A DNA stretch of 64,000 nucleotides from Bradyrhizobium sp. CB1650 (GCF_029761915.1 NZ_CP121695.1:2447501-2511500), one strand, 5' to 3'; positions 24,792 to 33,450 are shown, counted from the first letter of the stretch. A program made the numbers and translations. The notes: a model not told the origin generated them from the sequence alone.

Positions 24792-25034
24792 TTAGTCGTC
24801 CCAGTAATGACGGCGGATCACCACGCCGCGATCGAAGTCGCGGTCATGATGGTACCAGCCATGATGCCAGCCGCGGTCGTGGCCGTAGAAGCGTGCGCGC
24901 GGAGCGTCATAGCGATCGCCGTAATAGCCACTGTCGCCGCCAATATAGACGCCGACGCCGCCTGCATTTGCGATGGTCGGGGCACTGACCGCAAGCGTCG
25001 CTACCGCTGCAAGAGCGTAAGTGAGCTTATTCAT
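24792..25034 (-). CDS. Small exported His/Tyr/Gly-rich protein
   Basis: 80-residue protein. Residues 1-24 form a signal peptide (MNKLTYALAAVATLAVSAPT, cleavage after NA). The mature part is short and rich in Gly, Tyr, His, Arg and Asp (GVYIGGDSGYYGDRYDAPRA, WHHGWYHHDRDFDRG). The layout matches small periplasmic proteins common in Bradyrhizobium, function unknown. The ATG at 25034 follows AGGAGGAACGG. It ends in a clear terminator at 24739-24766. Confidence 0.7.
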   Translation of the reverse strand: MNKLTYALAAVATLAVSAPTIANAGGVGVYIGGDSGYYGDRYDAPRARFYGHDRGWHHGWYHHDRDFDRGVVIRRHYWDD

Positions 25035-25228
25035 CCGTTCCTCCTGTGCATCGTTCGTGCGGGGGTCAACGGCTGCCGGCATCAGCCGTTGCAGGAACTG
25101 GGCAGGAACTTTTTTGAATGGCTGTTCAGCTTCGGCCGAATGACAATCGTCGAATCTGCGCAGTCGAAGGCGTGCTATCGTACCACCTGGGATAGCACTC
25201 GCTATGCCCAAACTCGGGAGAGATGGCC

Positions 25229-25456
25229 ATGAAGACCTTGTCGCTCGCCGTCTTGGGCCTCGCTGTCGCAACCCTGTCAACATCGACAGCAAATGCTCAG
25301 TACAAATGCTCCTGGAGCAGCGGGAGCATTTCCTCCGTCCCGTGCGCCAAACGCTATGCTGTCAATTACGAAGCGTGCCGGAAATACGTCGTCGAGCATG
25401 GCGCGACTGCTGGTGAAGCCATGTGGTGGTGCACGAGCCAGGGTTACACCAAGTGA
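25229..25456 (+). CDS. Small exported Cys-containing protein
   Basis: 75-residue protein. A signal peptide (KTLSLAVLGLAVATLSTSTA, cleavage after NAQ) precedes a mature domain of about 51 residues with four Cys residues (KCSW, VPCAKRY, EACRKY, WWCTSQ), likely two disulfides in the periplasm. The ATG at 25229 is preferred to 25223 because GGGAGAG is better spaced. Function unknown. An imperfect hairpin (25477-25504) follows. Confidence 0.6.
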   Translation: MKTLSLAVLGLAVATLSTSTANAQYKCSWSSGSISSVPCAKRYAVNYEACRKYVVEHGATAGEAMWWCTSQGYTK

Positions 25457-25476
25457 TTTGATGGCGACCATGAGCG

Positions 25477-25504
25477 AGGGGCCGCCTCCGTGAGGCGACC
25501 CCTT
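25477..25504 (+). terminator. Hairpin after the small Cys-rich protein gene
   Basis: AGGGG-c-CGCCTC, loop CGT, GAGGCG-a-CCCCT: a 12-bp stem with one mismatch, 20 bases after the stop codon, but only TT and no strong T-run follow. Confidence 0.45.
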
Positions 25505-25835
25505 CCGCGTTGAGGTCGGGCCGATGAACGGTACGATCGTCCCGAGGGTGAAACGGGCGCTGGCTTATACCCTGATTTCGCTTCGCTTCCGCAGTGACGC
25601 CAACCCCACATCGCGCGATGCGAAGCTTCTAACTGGCGTTCTATTTCTCCTCACGGAATGTCGTGCGAAGCGGGCAGCCACCTGCTTGTACTTTTTGTCG
25701 TAGTGACCGTAGCAGCCATGCCCTGGCGCAGGCTTGTCACGCATGGACCGTTCGCGCAGTATGACGTTGAAATTGCGCGGCAATATGCGCATACACCCAT
25801 CGACTAAAGTCGACAGTCAGCGAGGAAACGACAGA
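25505..25835. other. Intergenic region upstream of the livK-type gene
   Basis: 331 bases with no supported gene. Short open frames exist on both strands (for example 25792-25565 leftward, basic and without family features). AT content rises at about 25690-25700 (TACTTTTTGTCG) and 25795-25815, where a promoter for the ABC importer is expected; CGACTAAAGTCG at 25800-25811 is a 12-base palindrome that could be an operator. Confidence 0.35.
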
Positions 25836-27068
25836 ATGCGTAAGTTAGCTTTGGCCATTGCCGCGGTCGCGCCGTTACTTTGTCACGCGGCGTGGGCCGA
25901 GGACACCATCAAGATCGGCTACATCGATCCGCTGTCCGGAGGCGGCGCCAGTGTCGGCGAGGGTGGTTTGAAGACGTTCCAGTATCTGGCCGACGAGATC
26001 AACGCCAAGGGCGGCATTCTCGGCCACAAGCTCGAGATCGTGCCGCTCGACAACAAGACCAATCCGCAGGAAAGCCTGGTGCAGGCCCAGAAGGCGATCG
26101 ACGCCGGCGTCCACTACATCACGCAAGGAAACGGTTCGTCCGTCGGCGCGGCCCTCGAGGATTTCGTCACCAAGCACAATACGCGCAATCCGGGCAAGGA
26201 AGTCCTGTATTTCAACTACGCCGCCGTCGATCCGAGCCTGACCAACGAGAAGTGCAGCTACTGGCATTTCCGCTGGGATGCCAGCTCGGATATCAAGATG
26301 GAGGCGCTCACCAGCTACATGAAGGACACCGCCTCGATCAAAAAGGTGTACCTGATCAATCAGGACTACTCCTTCGGCCAGTCGGTGCGCACCGATGCGC
26401 GCAAGATGCTGGCGGCGAAGCGGCCTGACATCGAGATCGTCGGCGACGAGCTGCATCCGCTGCTGAAGGTCACGGACTTCTCGCCCTATATCGCGAAGAT
26501 CAAGGCGTCCGGCGCCGACAGCGTCGTCACCGGCAACTGGGGCCAGGACATCGCGCTGCTGCTCAAGGCCGCCGCCGATGCCGGCCTGAAGGTCAACTGG
26601 TATACCTACTATGCCGGCGGCGCCGGCGGCCCGACGGCGATCAAGCAGACCGGTCTCGATCACCAGGTCTTCCAGATCACCGAGGGCTTTGCCAATTCGG
26701 GCAACCAGGGCGCGATGGACTTCGAGAAGGCGTTCCGCGCCAAGGCCAACATGTCGCTCTGGTATCCGCGCGCGGTCAACGAGATGCGTATGTTCAAGGC
26801 CGCGGCCGAGAAGGCCAACTCGATCGACCCCGTGAAGGTCGCGGCGGCGCTCGAGGACCTGAAGTTCGAGGTCCTGGATGGCGGCACCGGCTTCATGCGC
26901 AAGGACGACCATCAGTTCTTCCAGCCGATCTACATCTCCTCCTTCGGCAAGCTTGCCGCGAACGAGCCGTTCGACGAGGAGAACACCGGTTGGGGATGGC
27001 ATCTGGTCTCCAAGATCGAAACGCCGCAGGCCATGGTTTCCACGACCTGCAAGATGAAGCGGCCGTAA
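25836..27068 (+). CDS. Branched-chain amino-acid-type ABC transporter substrate-binding protein
   Basis: 410-residue periplasmic receptor of the LivK/Leu-Ile-Val family. Residues 1-21 are a signal peptide ending AWA. The mature protein has the type-I periplasmic binding fold: TIKIGYIDPLSGGGASVGEG, then GGILGHKLEIVPLDNKTNPQ, YITQGNGSSVGAALEDF, and VYLINQDYSFGQSVRTDARK. The start ATG at 25836 is preceded by GAGGAAACGACAGA. It is followed by a strong hairpin and the four other importer genes in the standard order. The ligand may be an amino acid, amide or aromatic acid; the family is broad. Confidence 0.92.
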   Translation: MRKLALAIAAVAPLLCHAAWAEDTIKIGYIDPLSGGGASVGEGGLKTFQYLADEINAKGGILGHKLEIVPLDNKTNPQESLVQAQKAIDAGVHYITQGNGSSVGAALEDFVTKHNTRNPGKEVLYFNYAAVDPSLTNEKCSYWHFRWDASSDIKMEALTSYMKDTASIKKVYLINQDYSFGQSVRTDARKMLAAKRPDIEIVGDELHPLLKVTDFSPYIAKIKASGADSVVTGNWGQDIALLLKAAADAGLKVNWYTYYAGGAGGPTAIKQTGLDHQVFQITEGFANSGNQGAMDFEKAFRAKANMSLWYPRAVNEMRMFKAAAEKANSIDPVKVAAALEDLKFEVLDGGTGFMRKDDHQFFQPIYISSFGKLAANEPFDEENTGWGWHLVSKIETPQAMVSTTCKMKRP

Positions 27069-27085
27069 CCACGGCGCAGGTCGCT

Positions 27086-27113
27086 TTCCCGCGACCGTGA
27101 TCGGTCGCGGGAA
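27086..27113 (+). promoter_or_regulatory. Intercistronic hairpin between receptor and permease genes
   Basis: TTCCCGCGACC, loop GTGATC, GGTCGCGGGAA: a perfect 11-bp stem 18 bases after the receptor stop, with no T-run. Such hairpins commonly protect the 3' end of the abundant receptor mRNA and lower expression of the membrane genes that follow. Confidence 0.6.
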
Positions 27114-27192
27114 GACGGCGGCTGGAGCGCGTTTTTACCGGTTGAACGATGTCCGCCGGGGCCATGCGGCCCTGGATAGCCATGAGTGCGCT

Positions 27193-28140
27193 GTGCTTGA
27201 ACTCGTTGTCATTTCGACCCTGAACGGCGTGCTGTTCGGCATGCTGCTCTTCCTGCTGTCGAGCGGGCTCACCGTCATATTCAGCATGATGGGCGTGCTC
27301 AACTTCGCCCATGCCAGCTTCTATATGCTCGGCGCCTTCTTCGGCTTTCAGCTCACGAAGTGGATCGGCTTCTGGCCGGCGCTCGTGCTCGCGCCGCTGC
27401 TCGTGGGCGCCATCGGCATGGCGGTGGAGCGCTATGGCCTGCGCAACACGCACAAGCACGGCCATGTCGCCGAACTGCTGCTGACCTTCGGTCTCGCCTT
27501 CGCGATCGAGGAGATCGTGTCGATGATCTGGGGCAAGAGCCCGCTCGACTATCGGGTGCCGGCGCTGCTCGACTTCCCGGCCTTCACGCTCTTCTCGACC
27601 AACTATCCGGCCTACAAGATCTTCATGCTGGCGGTGTCGGTCGTGATCTTCGTGGCGTTGCTGCTCGTGCTCAAGCGCACCCGGGTCGGCCTCATTGTGC
27701 AGGCGGCGCTCACGCATCCCCACATGGTGGGGCATCTCGGCCACAATGTCGGGCGGGTGTTCATGCTTGTGTTCGGCGTCGGCAGCGCTCTCGCCGGTCT
27801 CGCCGGCGTGATCGCCGGTCCGGCTTTGGTGACTCAATCCGACATGGCCGCTTCGCTCGGACCCATCCTGTTCGTCGTCATCGTCTTCGGTGGGCTCGGC
27901 TCCTTGCCGGGCGCGTTCATCGCCTCGCTCGTCATCGGGCTGGTGCAGACTTTTGCGGTGGCGCTGAACGGCTCGCTGGCCAGCGCCTTCGGCCCGCTCG
28001 ATTCGTCGGCGGGACCGTCCGTGCTCTCGGACGTCTGGAACGTCACCATCGCCCAGGTCGCGCCGATCGTTCCCTATGTCCTCCTGGTGCTCATTCTGAT
28101 CGTTCGCCCCATGGGTCTGATGGGGACGCGCGAGTCATGA
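27193..28140 (+). CDS. Branched-chain amino-acid-type ABC transporter permease (LivH)
   Basis: 315-residue inner-membrane permease of the LivH family with about eight membrane segments. Characteristic starts: LELVVISTLNGVLFGMLLFL and FSMMGVLNFAHASFYMLGAF, and later GVIAGPALVTQSDMAASLGP with VIVFGGLGSLPGAFIASLVI. Start GTG at 27193 is chosen because the family begins at this point; the ribosome-binding site is poor. The longer open frame to 27097 contains the hairpin DNA. The stop overlaps the start of the second permease (ATGA). Confidence 0.9.
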   Translation: MLELVVISTLNGVLFGMLLFLLSSGLTVIFSMMGVLNFAHASFYMLGAFFGFQLTKWIGFWPALVLAPLLVGAIGMAVERYGLRNTHKHGHVAELLLTFGLAFAIEEIVSMIWGKSPLDYRVPALLDFPAFTLFSTNYPAYKIFMLAVSVVIFVALLLVLKRTRVGLIVQAALTHPHMVGHLGHNVGRVFMLVFGVGSALAGLAGVIAGPALVTQSDMAASLGPILFVVIVFGGLGSLPGAFIASLVIGLVQTFAVALNGSLASAFGPLDSSAGPSVLSDVWNVTIAQVAPIVPYVLLVLILIVRPMGLMGTRES

Positions 28141-29435
28141 TCACCGCAAAGACGTCGACATCGAACCTCGCGGCAAAGCCCGCCGGCGAGAACCTGCGCT
28201 TCTACGGGGTCTGGCTGCTCGCCGCGATCGCGCTGATCGTGCTGCCGCTGGTTTTCCCGTCGGGCGGATCGCTCACCTCCTTCAGCCTGATCGGGATCGC
28301 GATCGTCTTCGCACTGTCCTACAACATCCTGCTCGGCCAGACCGGCCTGCTGTCGTTCGGCCACGCCGTTCACTACGGCCTTGGCGGCTTCGCGGCCTGC
28401 CACATGATGAATGCGGTGGTGGCGCACGACTGGCCGATTCCGCTTCCCTTCATCCCGTTGTTCGGCGGGGTCGGTGGCCTCGTTTTCGCGATGGTGATCG
28501 GCTGGGTGATGACGAAGCGCGCCGGCACCGTGTTCGCGATGATCTCGCTCGGCATCGGCGAATTGGTGGCGTCCTCGTCGTTGATCCTGCGTTCGGTGTT
28601 CGGCGGCGAAGCCGGTATCACGACGGACCGTACGGCCTTGCCGCGCATGCTCGGCTGGACATTCGGGCCGCAGCTTCAGGTCTATTATCTGATCGCGTTC
28701 TGGCTGGTGATATCCGCCATCGCGATGTATGCGCTCACCAGGACCCCGCTTGGGCGGATCAGCAATGCAGTCCGCGACAATCCCGAGCGCGTCCAGTTCA
28801 TCGGCTATGATCCTCACGTCGTGCGCTACATCGCCTACTGCTTTGCCGGGTTCTTTGCCGGCATCGCCGGCGGCTTGGCCGCGATCAATTTCGAGATTGC
28901 GAACTCCGCCTATCTCGGCGCGATCCAGTCCGGTCTCGTTCTCTTCGCCACCTTCATCGGCGGGACCGCCTATTTCTTCGGCCCGATCCTCGGCGCGATC
29001 CTGGTGACCTATCTCCAGCTCGGGCTGACCAACGTCACCAGCGTCTGGCAGCTCTATTTCGGCATCATCTTCATCGGCATCGTGATGTTCTCGCCGGGCG
29101 GCATTGCCGGCCTCCTGATGATGCATCGCCCGCTGATCCGCGCCGGAACGCTCTGGACCGTGATTCCGTCCTATCTCGTCGCGATCGTGCCGACCGTGGC
29201 TCTCGCCTGCGGCGTCATCCTGACGATCGAGACGATCGCGCGCTATTCCGGCGGGGAGCGCAACCCCATCAACCTGTTCGGCATTGCGTTCAATCCGGTG
29301 TCGCCGGTGACATGGGTCACGGCGGCGGTTCTCGTCATCGGCGGCTCCTTCGTCGCACGGTTGACCTGGCGTCGCGTCGCCGCAGCGTGGGACCGGGCAG
29401 CCACGGTCGCCCGTGATCGGGGGTATCTGGCATGA
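28137..29435 (+). CDS. Branched-chain amino-acid-type ABC transporter permease (LivM), C-terminally extended
   Basis: 432-residue membrane permease. The core (residues about 20-335) has the LivM pattern: LSYNILLGQTGLLSFGHAVH, YGLGGFAACHMMN, RAGTVFAMISLGIGELV, ALTRTPLGRISNAVRDNPER, FAGFFAGIAGGLAAINFEIA. The usual family length is about 320-350; here about 90-100 residues follow, with two further hydrophobic segments (SYLVAIVPTVALACGVILTI and WVTAAVLVIGGSFVA). Starts and ends overlap neighbours by ATGA, so translation is coupled. Confidence 0.9.
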   Translation: MITAKTSTSNLAAKPAGENLRFYGVWLLAAIALIVLPLVFPSGGSLTSFSLIGIAIVFALSYNILLGQTGLLSFGHAVHYGLGGFAACHMMNAVVAHDWPIPLPFIPLFGGVGGLVFAMVIGWVMTKRAGTVFAMISLGIGELVASSSLILRSVFGGEAGITTDRTALPRMLGWTFGPQLQVYYLIAFWLVISAIAMYALTRTPLGRISNAVRDNPERVQFIGYDPHVVRYIAYCFAGFFAGIAGGLAAINFEIANSAYLGAIQSGLVLFATFIGGTAYFFGPILGAILVTYLQLGLTNVTSVWQLYFGIIFIGIVMFSPGGIAGLLMMHRPLIRAGTLWTVIPSYLVAIVPTVALACGVILTIETIARYSGGERNPINLFGIAFNPVSPVTWVTAAVLVIGGSFVARLTWRRVAAAWDRAATVARDRGYLA

Positions 29436-30181
29436 CCGCAGCCATCGAAGTTCGCGCCGTCGAGAAGCGCTTCGGCAACGTCGGCATCATCCGCGATCTG
29501 AACCTCAGCGTCGCGCAAGGCGAACGGCATGCCATCATCGGGCCGAACGGCGCGGGGAAGTCCACGACGTTCAACCTCATCAGCGGTCACATCAAGCCGA
29601 CGTCGGGTGAGATCCGGCTGAACGGCGACCCGATCTCCGGCCTGCGGCCGTTCGAGATCAACCGGCGCGGCTTGTCGCGTTCGTTCCAGGTCACCAACGT
29701 GTTCGCCCGCATGACGGTGTGGGAGAACGTCCGCTGTGCCGTGTTGTGGGCGACCGGGCATCGCTACGCATTCTGGAAGAACGTGGATAGCCTGCCCGAG
29801 GTGCGGGAAAGGACGGCCCGGATCCTGGACGATATCCATCTTACGCACCGGCGCGATGTTCCGGCGGGGCTCCTGACCTATGCCGAGCAGCGCGAATTGG
29901 AGATCGGCATCACCATTGCGAGCGGCGCGACCGTCGTCATGCTGGACGAGCCGACCGCGGGGATGAGCCACGCCGAAACCGAACGCGCGGTGTCGCTGAT
30001 CCGGCGGCTGACCGAAGGGCGGACCCTGGTGATCGTCGAGCATGACATGAGCGTCGTGTTCGGCCTCGCCGACCGGATCTCGGTGCTGGTCTACGGACAC
30101 ATCATCGCGTCGGGCACGCCGGAGGAGATACGGCGCGATCCGAAGGTCAAGGAAGCCTATCTCGGCGAGGAAGCGCACTGA
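29432..30181 (+). CDS. ABC transporter ATP-binding protein (LivG)
   Basis: 249-residue ATPase. Walker A GPNGAGKST (about 36-44), Q-loop SRSFQVTNVF, signature-like LTYAEQRELEIG, Walker B VVMLDEPTAGMS, and H-loop IVEHDMSVV. The LSGGQ motif is degenerate (LTYAEQRE), which is normal for LivG proteins. ATGA overlap with livM and a one-base overlap with the next gene show a tight operon. Confidence 0.93.
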   Translation: MTAAIEVRAVEKRFGNVGIIRDLNLSVAQGERHAIIGPNGAGKSTTFNLISGHIKPTSGEIRLNGDPISGLRPFEINRRGLSRSFQVTNVFARMTVWENVRCAVLWATGHRYAFWKNVDSLPEVRERTARILDDIHLTHRRDVPAGLLTYAEQRELEIGITIASGATVVMLDEPTAGMSHAETERAVSLIRRLTEGRTLVIVEHDMSVVFGLADRISVLVYGHIIASGTPEEIRRDPKVKEAYLGEEAH

Positions 30182-30876
30182 TGCTCGAGGTCAGGAATCT
30201 TCACGCCTATTACGGCAAGAGCCACATTCTGCAGGGGGTCGACCTCGATGTCGCTGCCGGTGAGGTGGTGAGCCTGCTCGGCCGCAACGGCGTTGGTCGC
30301 TCGACCACGGTCAAGGCGATCATGGGCGAGGTCAGTCCGATCGGAACGGTCCGCTTCAAGGGCGAGGACATCGCCGGCTTGCCAAGCTACAAGATCGCCC
30401 GACTTGGGCTCGGCTATGTTCCCGAGCATCGCGACATCTTCCCGAGCCTGACGGTTCGTCAAAACCTTCTGCTCGGCATCAAGGATACGCGACGTCCCGG
30501 CAAATGGCGCCTTCAGGACATGCTCGACATGTTTCCCAATCTCGCCGCGCGTGCCGATACGCCCGCGGGCGTGCTGTCCGGCGGCGAGAAGCAGATGCTG
30601 ACCACCTGCCGGACGCTGATGGGCGATCCGGACCTCATCATGATCGACGAGCCGACCGAAGGTCTCGCGCCGCTGATCGTGCAACAGGTCGGAGATCTGA
30701 TCGCCCGCATCGCGCAGGCGGGCGTCGCGATTCTGCTCGTCGAGCAAAAGCTTTCGATCGCGATGCGGATCTCGAACCGGGTCTACATCATGGGACATGG
30801 CCGCGTCGTGTTCGAAGGCACGCCGGACCAGCTCAAGGCCAACGCCGCCGTGCGCCAGGAGTGGCTCGAGGTCTGA
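30181..30876 (+). CDS. ABC transporter ATP-binding protein (LivF) with Arg in Walker A
   Basis: 231-residue ATPase completing the importer. The signature LSGGEKQML (about 136-144), Walker B LIMIDEPTEGLAP and the Q-loop GYVPEHRDIFP are canonical. The Walker A motif reads GRNGVGRST: the invariant lysine (GxxGxGK[ST]) is replaced by arginine, codon CGC at 30298-30300. This normally abolishes ATP hydrolysis at that site, so the two-ATPase dimer may work asymmetrically with LivG supplying the active site. One-base overlap with livG. Confidence 0.92.
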   Translation: MLEVRNLHAYYGKSHILQGVDLDVAAGEVVSLLGRNGVGRSTTVKAIMGEVSPIGTVRFKGEDIAGLPSYKIARLGLGYVPEHRDIFPSLTVRQNLLLGIKDTRRPGKWRLQDMLDMFPNLAARADTPAGVLSGGEKQMLTTCRTLMGDPDLIMIDEPTEGLAPLIVQQVGDLIARIAQAGVAILLVEQKLSIAMRISNRVYIMGHGRVVFEGTPDQLKANAAVRQEWLEV

Positions 30877-30886
30877 GATCGGCTGA

Positions 30887-31243
30887 TCAGCCGCAATTCC
30901 AGATTGGACCGATCGGTGTCCGTGTCCAGCATGGACCGAAGCTGCCGCCATTGTAGCGGCCGTTGTAGATGCCCGGCCTGCCGAAATAGTGCCAGTTGCC
31001 ATCATACCAGTAGTAGCGCGGCACCGGGTCGATATACCAGGGGCGTCGGTTGCTGCGCGCCACGCGCCACGTCGAGTCTTTCTGGGCATAGAGCGGTTGG
31101 CTGTTGCTCGGCGGCTGACGATAGCCCGGCAGGAAGCCGTAGCCGTGCCAACGGGGCGCGGGCCGCTTGTGAGCAGGAGCCGCCGACGCGACGTCGGACA
31201 ACAGCAGAACGATGGCAATCGATAGACACATAAGGCGCGACAT
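30887..31243 (-). CDS. Small exported Trp/Tyr/Pro-rich protein
   Basis: 118-residue protein. Residues 1-22 are a signal peptide (MSRLMCLSIAIVLLLSDVAS, cleavage AA-AP). The mature part is rich in Pro, Arg, Trp, Tyr and Gly (RPWYIDPVPRYYWYDGNWHY, FGRPGIYNGRYNGGSFGPCW) and ends with two Cys. Function unknown; it resembles other short exported aromatic-rich proteins in this window. It is convergent with livF, 10 bases apart. Confidence 0.65.
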   Translation of the reverse strand: MSRLMCLSIAIVLLLSDVASAAPAHKRPAPRWHGYGFLPGYRQPPSNSQPLYAQKDSTWRVARSNRRPWYIDPVPRYYWYDGNWHYFGRPGIYNGRYNGGSFGPCWTRTPIGPIWNCG

Positions 31244-31410
31244 GGTCGGACCATAAGCAATCGGCGGCGGGAAGGCGATTCAAATCCGAGTGCGAAGGTT
31301 TTCGCAAGGCGGCGCAAATCCGACAAGCCGGAGCGCATCTGATTTGGGGCTAGAAGCGGAAACCATGAGGACCCCTGGTGTTGTGTCTCTGACGCCTCAT
31401 TCACTCAATA

Positions 31411-31535
31411 TCATTCCGGGGCGCGACGAAGTCGCGAGCTACGATGCGCAATTGCGCATCTGAGAATCCATTCATCCACGCACTCTGCGGCCCGATTGAT
31501 TTCGGGCTCCCTCGCTCCGCTCGAGCCCCTGAATG
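31411..31535. repeat. Palindromic intergenic element within a 435-base gene-free stretch
   Basis: The stretch 31244-31678 has no supported gene. It contains an element bounded by inverted arms TCATTCCGGGG (31411) and CCCCTGAATGA (ending 31535) with internal palindromes such as GCGACGAAGTCGCG and GCGCAATTGCGC. Its ends resemble the arms of the shorter palindromes at 51752-51889 and 59227-59265, so it is probably a longer member of a dispersed REP-like family. Confidence 0.6.
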
Positions 31536-31678
31536 ACGGAAGACGGAATGGACTGTCGAAGTCACAACGCTAGCCCTGCACTGCGTACTTAACTGCGCAT
31601 CAACGCCTAAAGGGATGGACCGCGGCAAATTCGCGCAACGTCGCCGAGCCAAGCGGACGGAGGCTCAATCGTTCTGGA

Positions 31679-32021
31679 TCATCTTCGCAGAATTTTATCC
31701 ATCGTTTTCCCACGCGCCAATTCATCGATCAGTTTATCCAAGTAGCGAATTTCCTGCATTGTTGGTTCTTTGATGTCTTCCACGCGCACACCGCAAACCA
31801 CGCCCTTGATCAGGGCTCGCGCAGGATTGATCCTGGGGGCATTTGCAAAGAACGTTTCAAAATCAATTTGTTGTTCCAGTTGTGTCTCAAGCTCCTTCTG
31901 CCCATAACCAGTCAGCCAAGAGATGATCTGATCAACCTGTGCGCCCTTTTTTCTCTGCCTTGGCAACATAAAGTGGGTAAACGCTTGCGAAGCTGGTCGT
32001 GTAGATTCGATGCTTTGCCAT
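31679..32021 (-). pseudogene. DUF2200 gene broken by a small deletion
   Basis: From the ATG at 32021 the frame reads [20 protein letters not shown] then KAEKKGRT before a TGA; in the adjacent frame the sequence continues [20 protein letters not shown], then [32 protein letters not shown] and [20 protein letters not shown]. Together these make one DUF2200 protein of about 118 residues. The junction is at about 31938-31944 where the family has a KAE-type tripeptide, so about eight bases appear to be lost. The family is small and functionally unknown. The 3' half can be read as a separate open frame up to 32086, whose first third does not look like the family. Confidence 0.75.
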
Positions 32022-32095
32022 TGCCGCTCCAAAAGTCCGATTGAAGCATGTAGGATCTGACCATCAGCCAGACCGCGCGGGATCACGCGCGTAGG

Positions 32096-32761
32096 CTATC
32101 CGTTCAATATCGATAAAACCACAAGAGCGAGATCAGCAGTCCGTTCCACCAATTGGTCTGCGCCGGCCGCTTCGAGCTCGTCTCGGCTGCCATATCCCCA
32201 AAGCACGCCAAGGCCGCGCATGTTGACCGCGTGAGCCCCGGCGATGTCGTGCCGGCGATCGCCGAGCATCAGGCTCTGCGAAGCACGGATATCCTGGTCA
32301 GACAGAATATGGGCCAGCAGCTCAGGCTTGTGATCGAGCTTGCCGCCCGGCACCGAGCCGTAGATGCCGTCGAAATATGCTGCCAGTTTCAGGTTCTGAA
32401 GAATGCGCCGGGCGAAGACTTCGCGCTTCGATGTGGCGAGGTAGAGTCGCAATCCAGCCCGCCGCATCTCTTGCAGTGCGCCGCTGATCCCGGGGTAGGG
32501 CTCGCTTCCGAGCAGGCCGATTTCGCCGTAGTGGCGGCGATAGGCCGCCACGGCTTCATCGAGCCGGTCATCTCCGCGTGCCCTTAGCAAGGCCTGCAAG
32601 ATCTCTTCGAGTGGCGGCCCGATCGCGCGCTTGATGTCGAGCGCGTCGCCGGGATCGTGTCCGAGCGCACGCAGTGCGGCCACGCTGCTTGCGACGATGC
32701 CCGGCTGCGAATCGACGAGCGTTCCGTCGAGGTCAAGGAGTACGGAGGGGGCTGGGGACAT
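32096..32761 (-). CDS. HAD-superfamily hydrolase, phosphoglycolate phosphatase-like
   Basis: 221-residue haloacid-dehalogenase phosphatase. Motif I is LLDLDGTLVDS (nucleophile Asp at about residue 10), motif II LYLATSKRE, motif III Lys in GKLDHKPELL and motif IV MLGDRRHDIAGAHAV. The four-helix cap (about 17-85) is of the Gph/PGP type. Substrate could be phosphoglycolate, another sugar phosphate or a nucleotide. It is a single gene between the DUF2200 pseudogene and a hypothetical protein. Confidence 0.82.
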   Translation of the reverse strand: MSPAPSVLLDLDGTLVDSQPGIVASSVAALRALGHDPGDALDIKRAIGPPLEEILQALLRARGDDRLDEAVAAYRRHYGEIGLLGSEPYPGISGALQEMRRAGLRLYLATSKREVFARRILQNLKLAAYFDGIYGSVPGGKLDHKPELLAHILSDQDIRASQSLMLGDRRHDIAGAHAVNMRGLGVLWGYGSRDELEAAGADQLVERTADLALVVLSILNG

Positions 32762-32916
32762 GCTTCAACATAGCGACCGGCTGCAGACGGGTAAACGCCT
32801 GCAAAGTCGAGCCCCGACACCGACCGGGAATGCCGACATGCCTGTCGCAACTTCCCGGTCCGGACGCCGGGCAAATCACGATGACTCGCCCGACATCGGC
32901 GGCCGGCCGCGACCAA

Positions 32917-33450
32917 TCACCAGGGTCGGAATGCGAACCACGCGAACTGTGGTTGCCGCGCCCACGGTGCCATCTGCGGCTTTGCGTATCGCTTCGTCCG
33001 GACCGCGACGTGTTGCGACTTGCGTTGCCGCTTGTGGTCAACGGATTCGGATGGACGCGGCAACATCGCAAATGCATTCGCCGCTGCCGGAGTCTCTGCG
33101 CGGATGGCAGGTGGCGCGATGGGGGCCGGCGCGGTCTCGGTATTCGATGCGACCGGCGCAGCCGCGACGATCGCAGACGAGGTGTCGAGGACCACACGTT
33201 CGGGCAATTTCTGATCGGAATGAATGCGAATGGCCGGCCGATCCGTGGCCGCGTCCTGAACGACCGGCTCCCTGGGCAGACAAAAGTCCGCAACGAACAA
33301 GAGCGCGAGCAACAGCGCGCCAATCCTCCAGAAATATGCCGCCAGCGGCATTTCGGTCGCTCCGTGCCCCCCTGCGATGTCTGGGCCAGCCTGCGACGAT
33401 GTCTCAGCGAATGTCGGTTCAGCCGCGCGAGGCGGATTGATCTGGATCAA
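32917..33450 (-). CDS. Hypothetical protein with one membrane segment
   Basis: 177-residue protein, not recognised. A membrane segment lies at about 38-58 (AYFWRIGALLLALLFVADFC). The N-terminal part is hydrophilic; the C-terminal part is low-complexity, rich in Ala, Pro, Thr and Ser (TETAPAPIAPPAIRAETPAA) and ends basic with Trp (WARQPQFAWFAFRPW). A single-pass anchored protein with a disordered periplasmic tail is likely. The start at 33450 is uncertain, and an internal ATG at about residue 34 is possible. Confidence 0.5.
   Translation of the reverse strand: MIQINPPRAAEPTFAETSSQAGPDIAGGHGATEMPLAAYFWRIGALLLALLFVADFCLPREPVVQDAATDRPAIRIHSDQKLPERVVLDTSSAIVAAAPVASNTETAPAPIAPPAIRAETPAAANAFAMLPRPSESVDHKRQRKSQHVAVRTKRYAKPQMAPWARQPQFAWFAFRPW

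Noticed and set aside
25565..25792. 75-residue minus-strand open frame upstream of the LIV importer
   Set aside because: Basic, no ribosome-binding site, no family pattern, and it covers the expected promoter of the importer.
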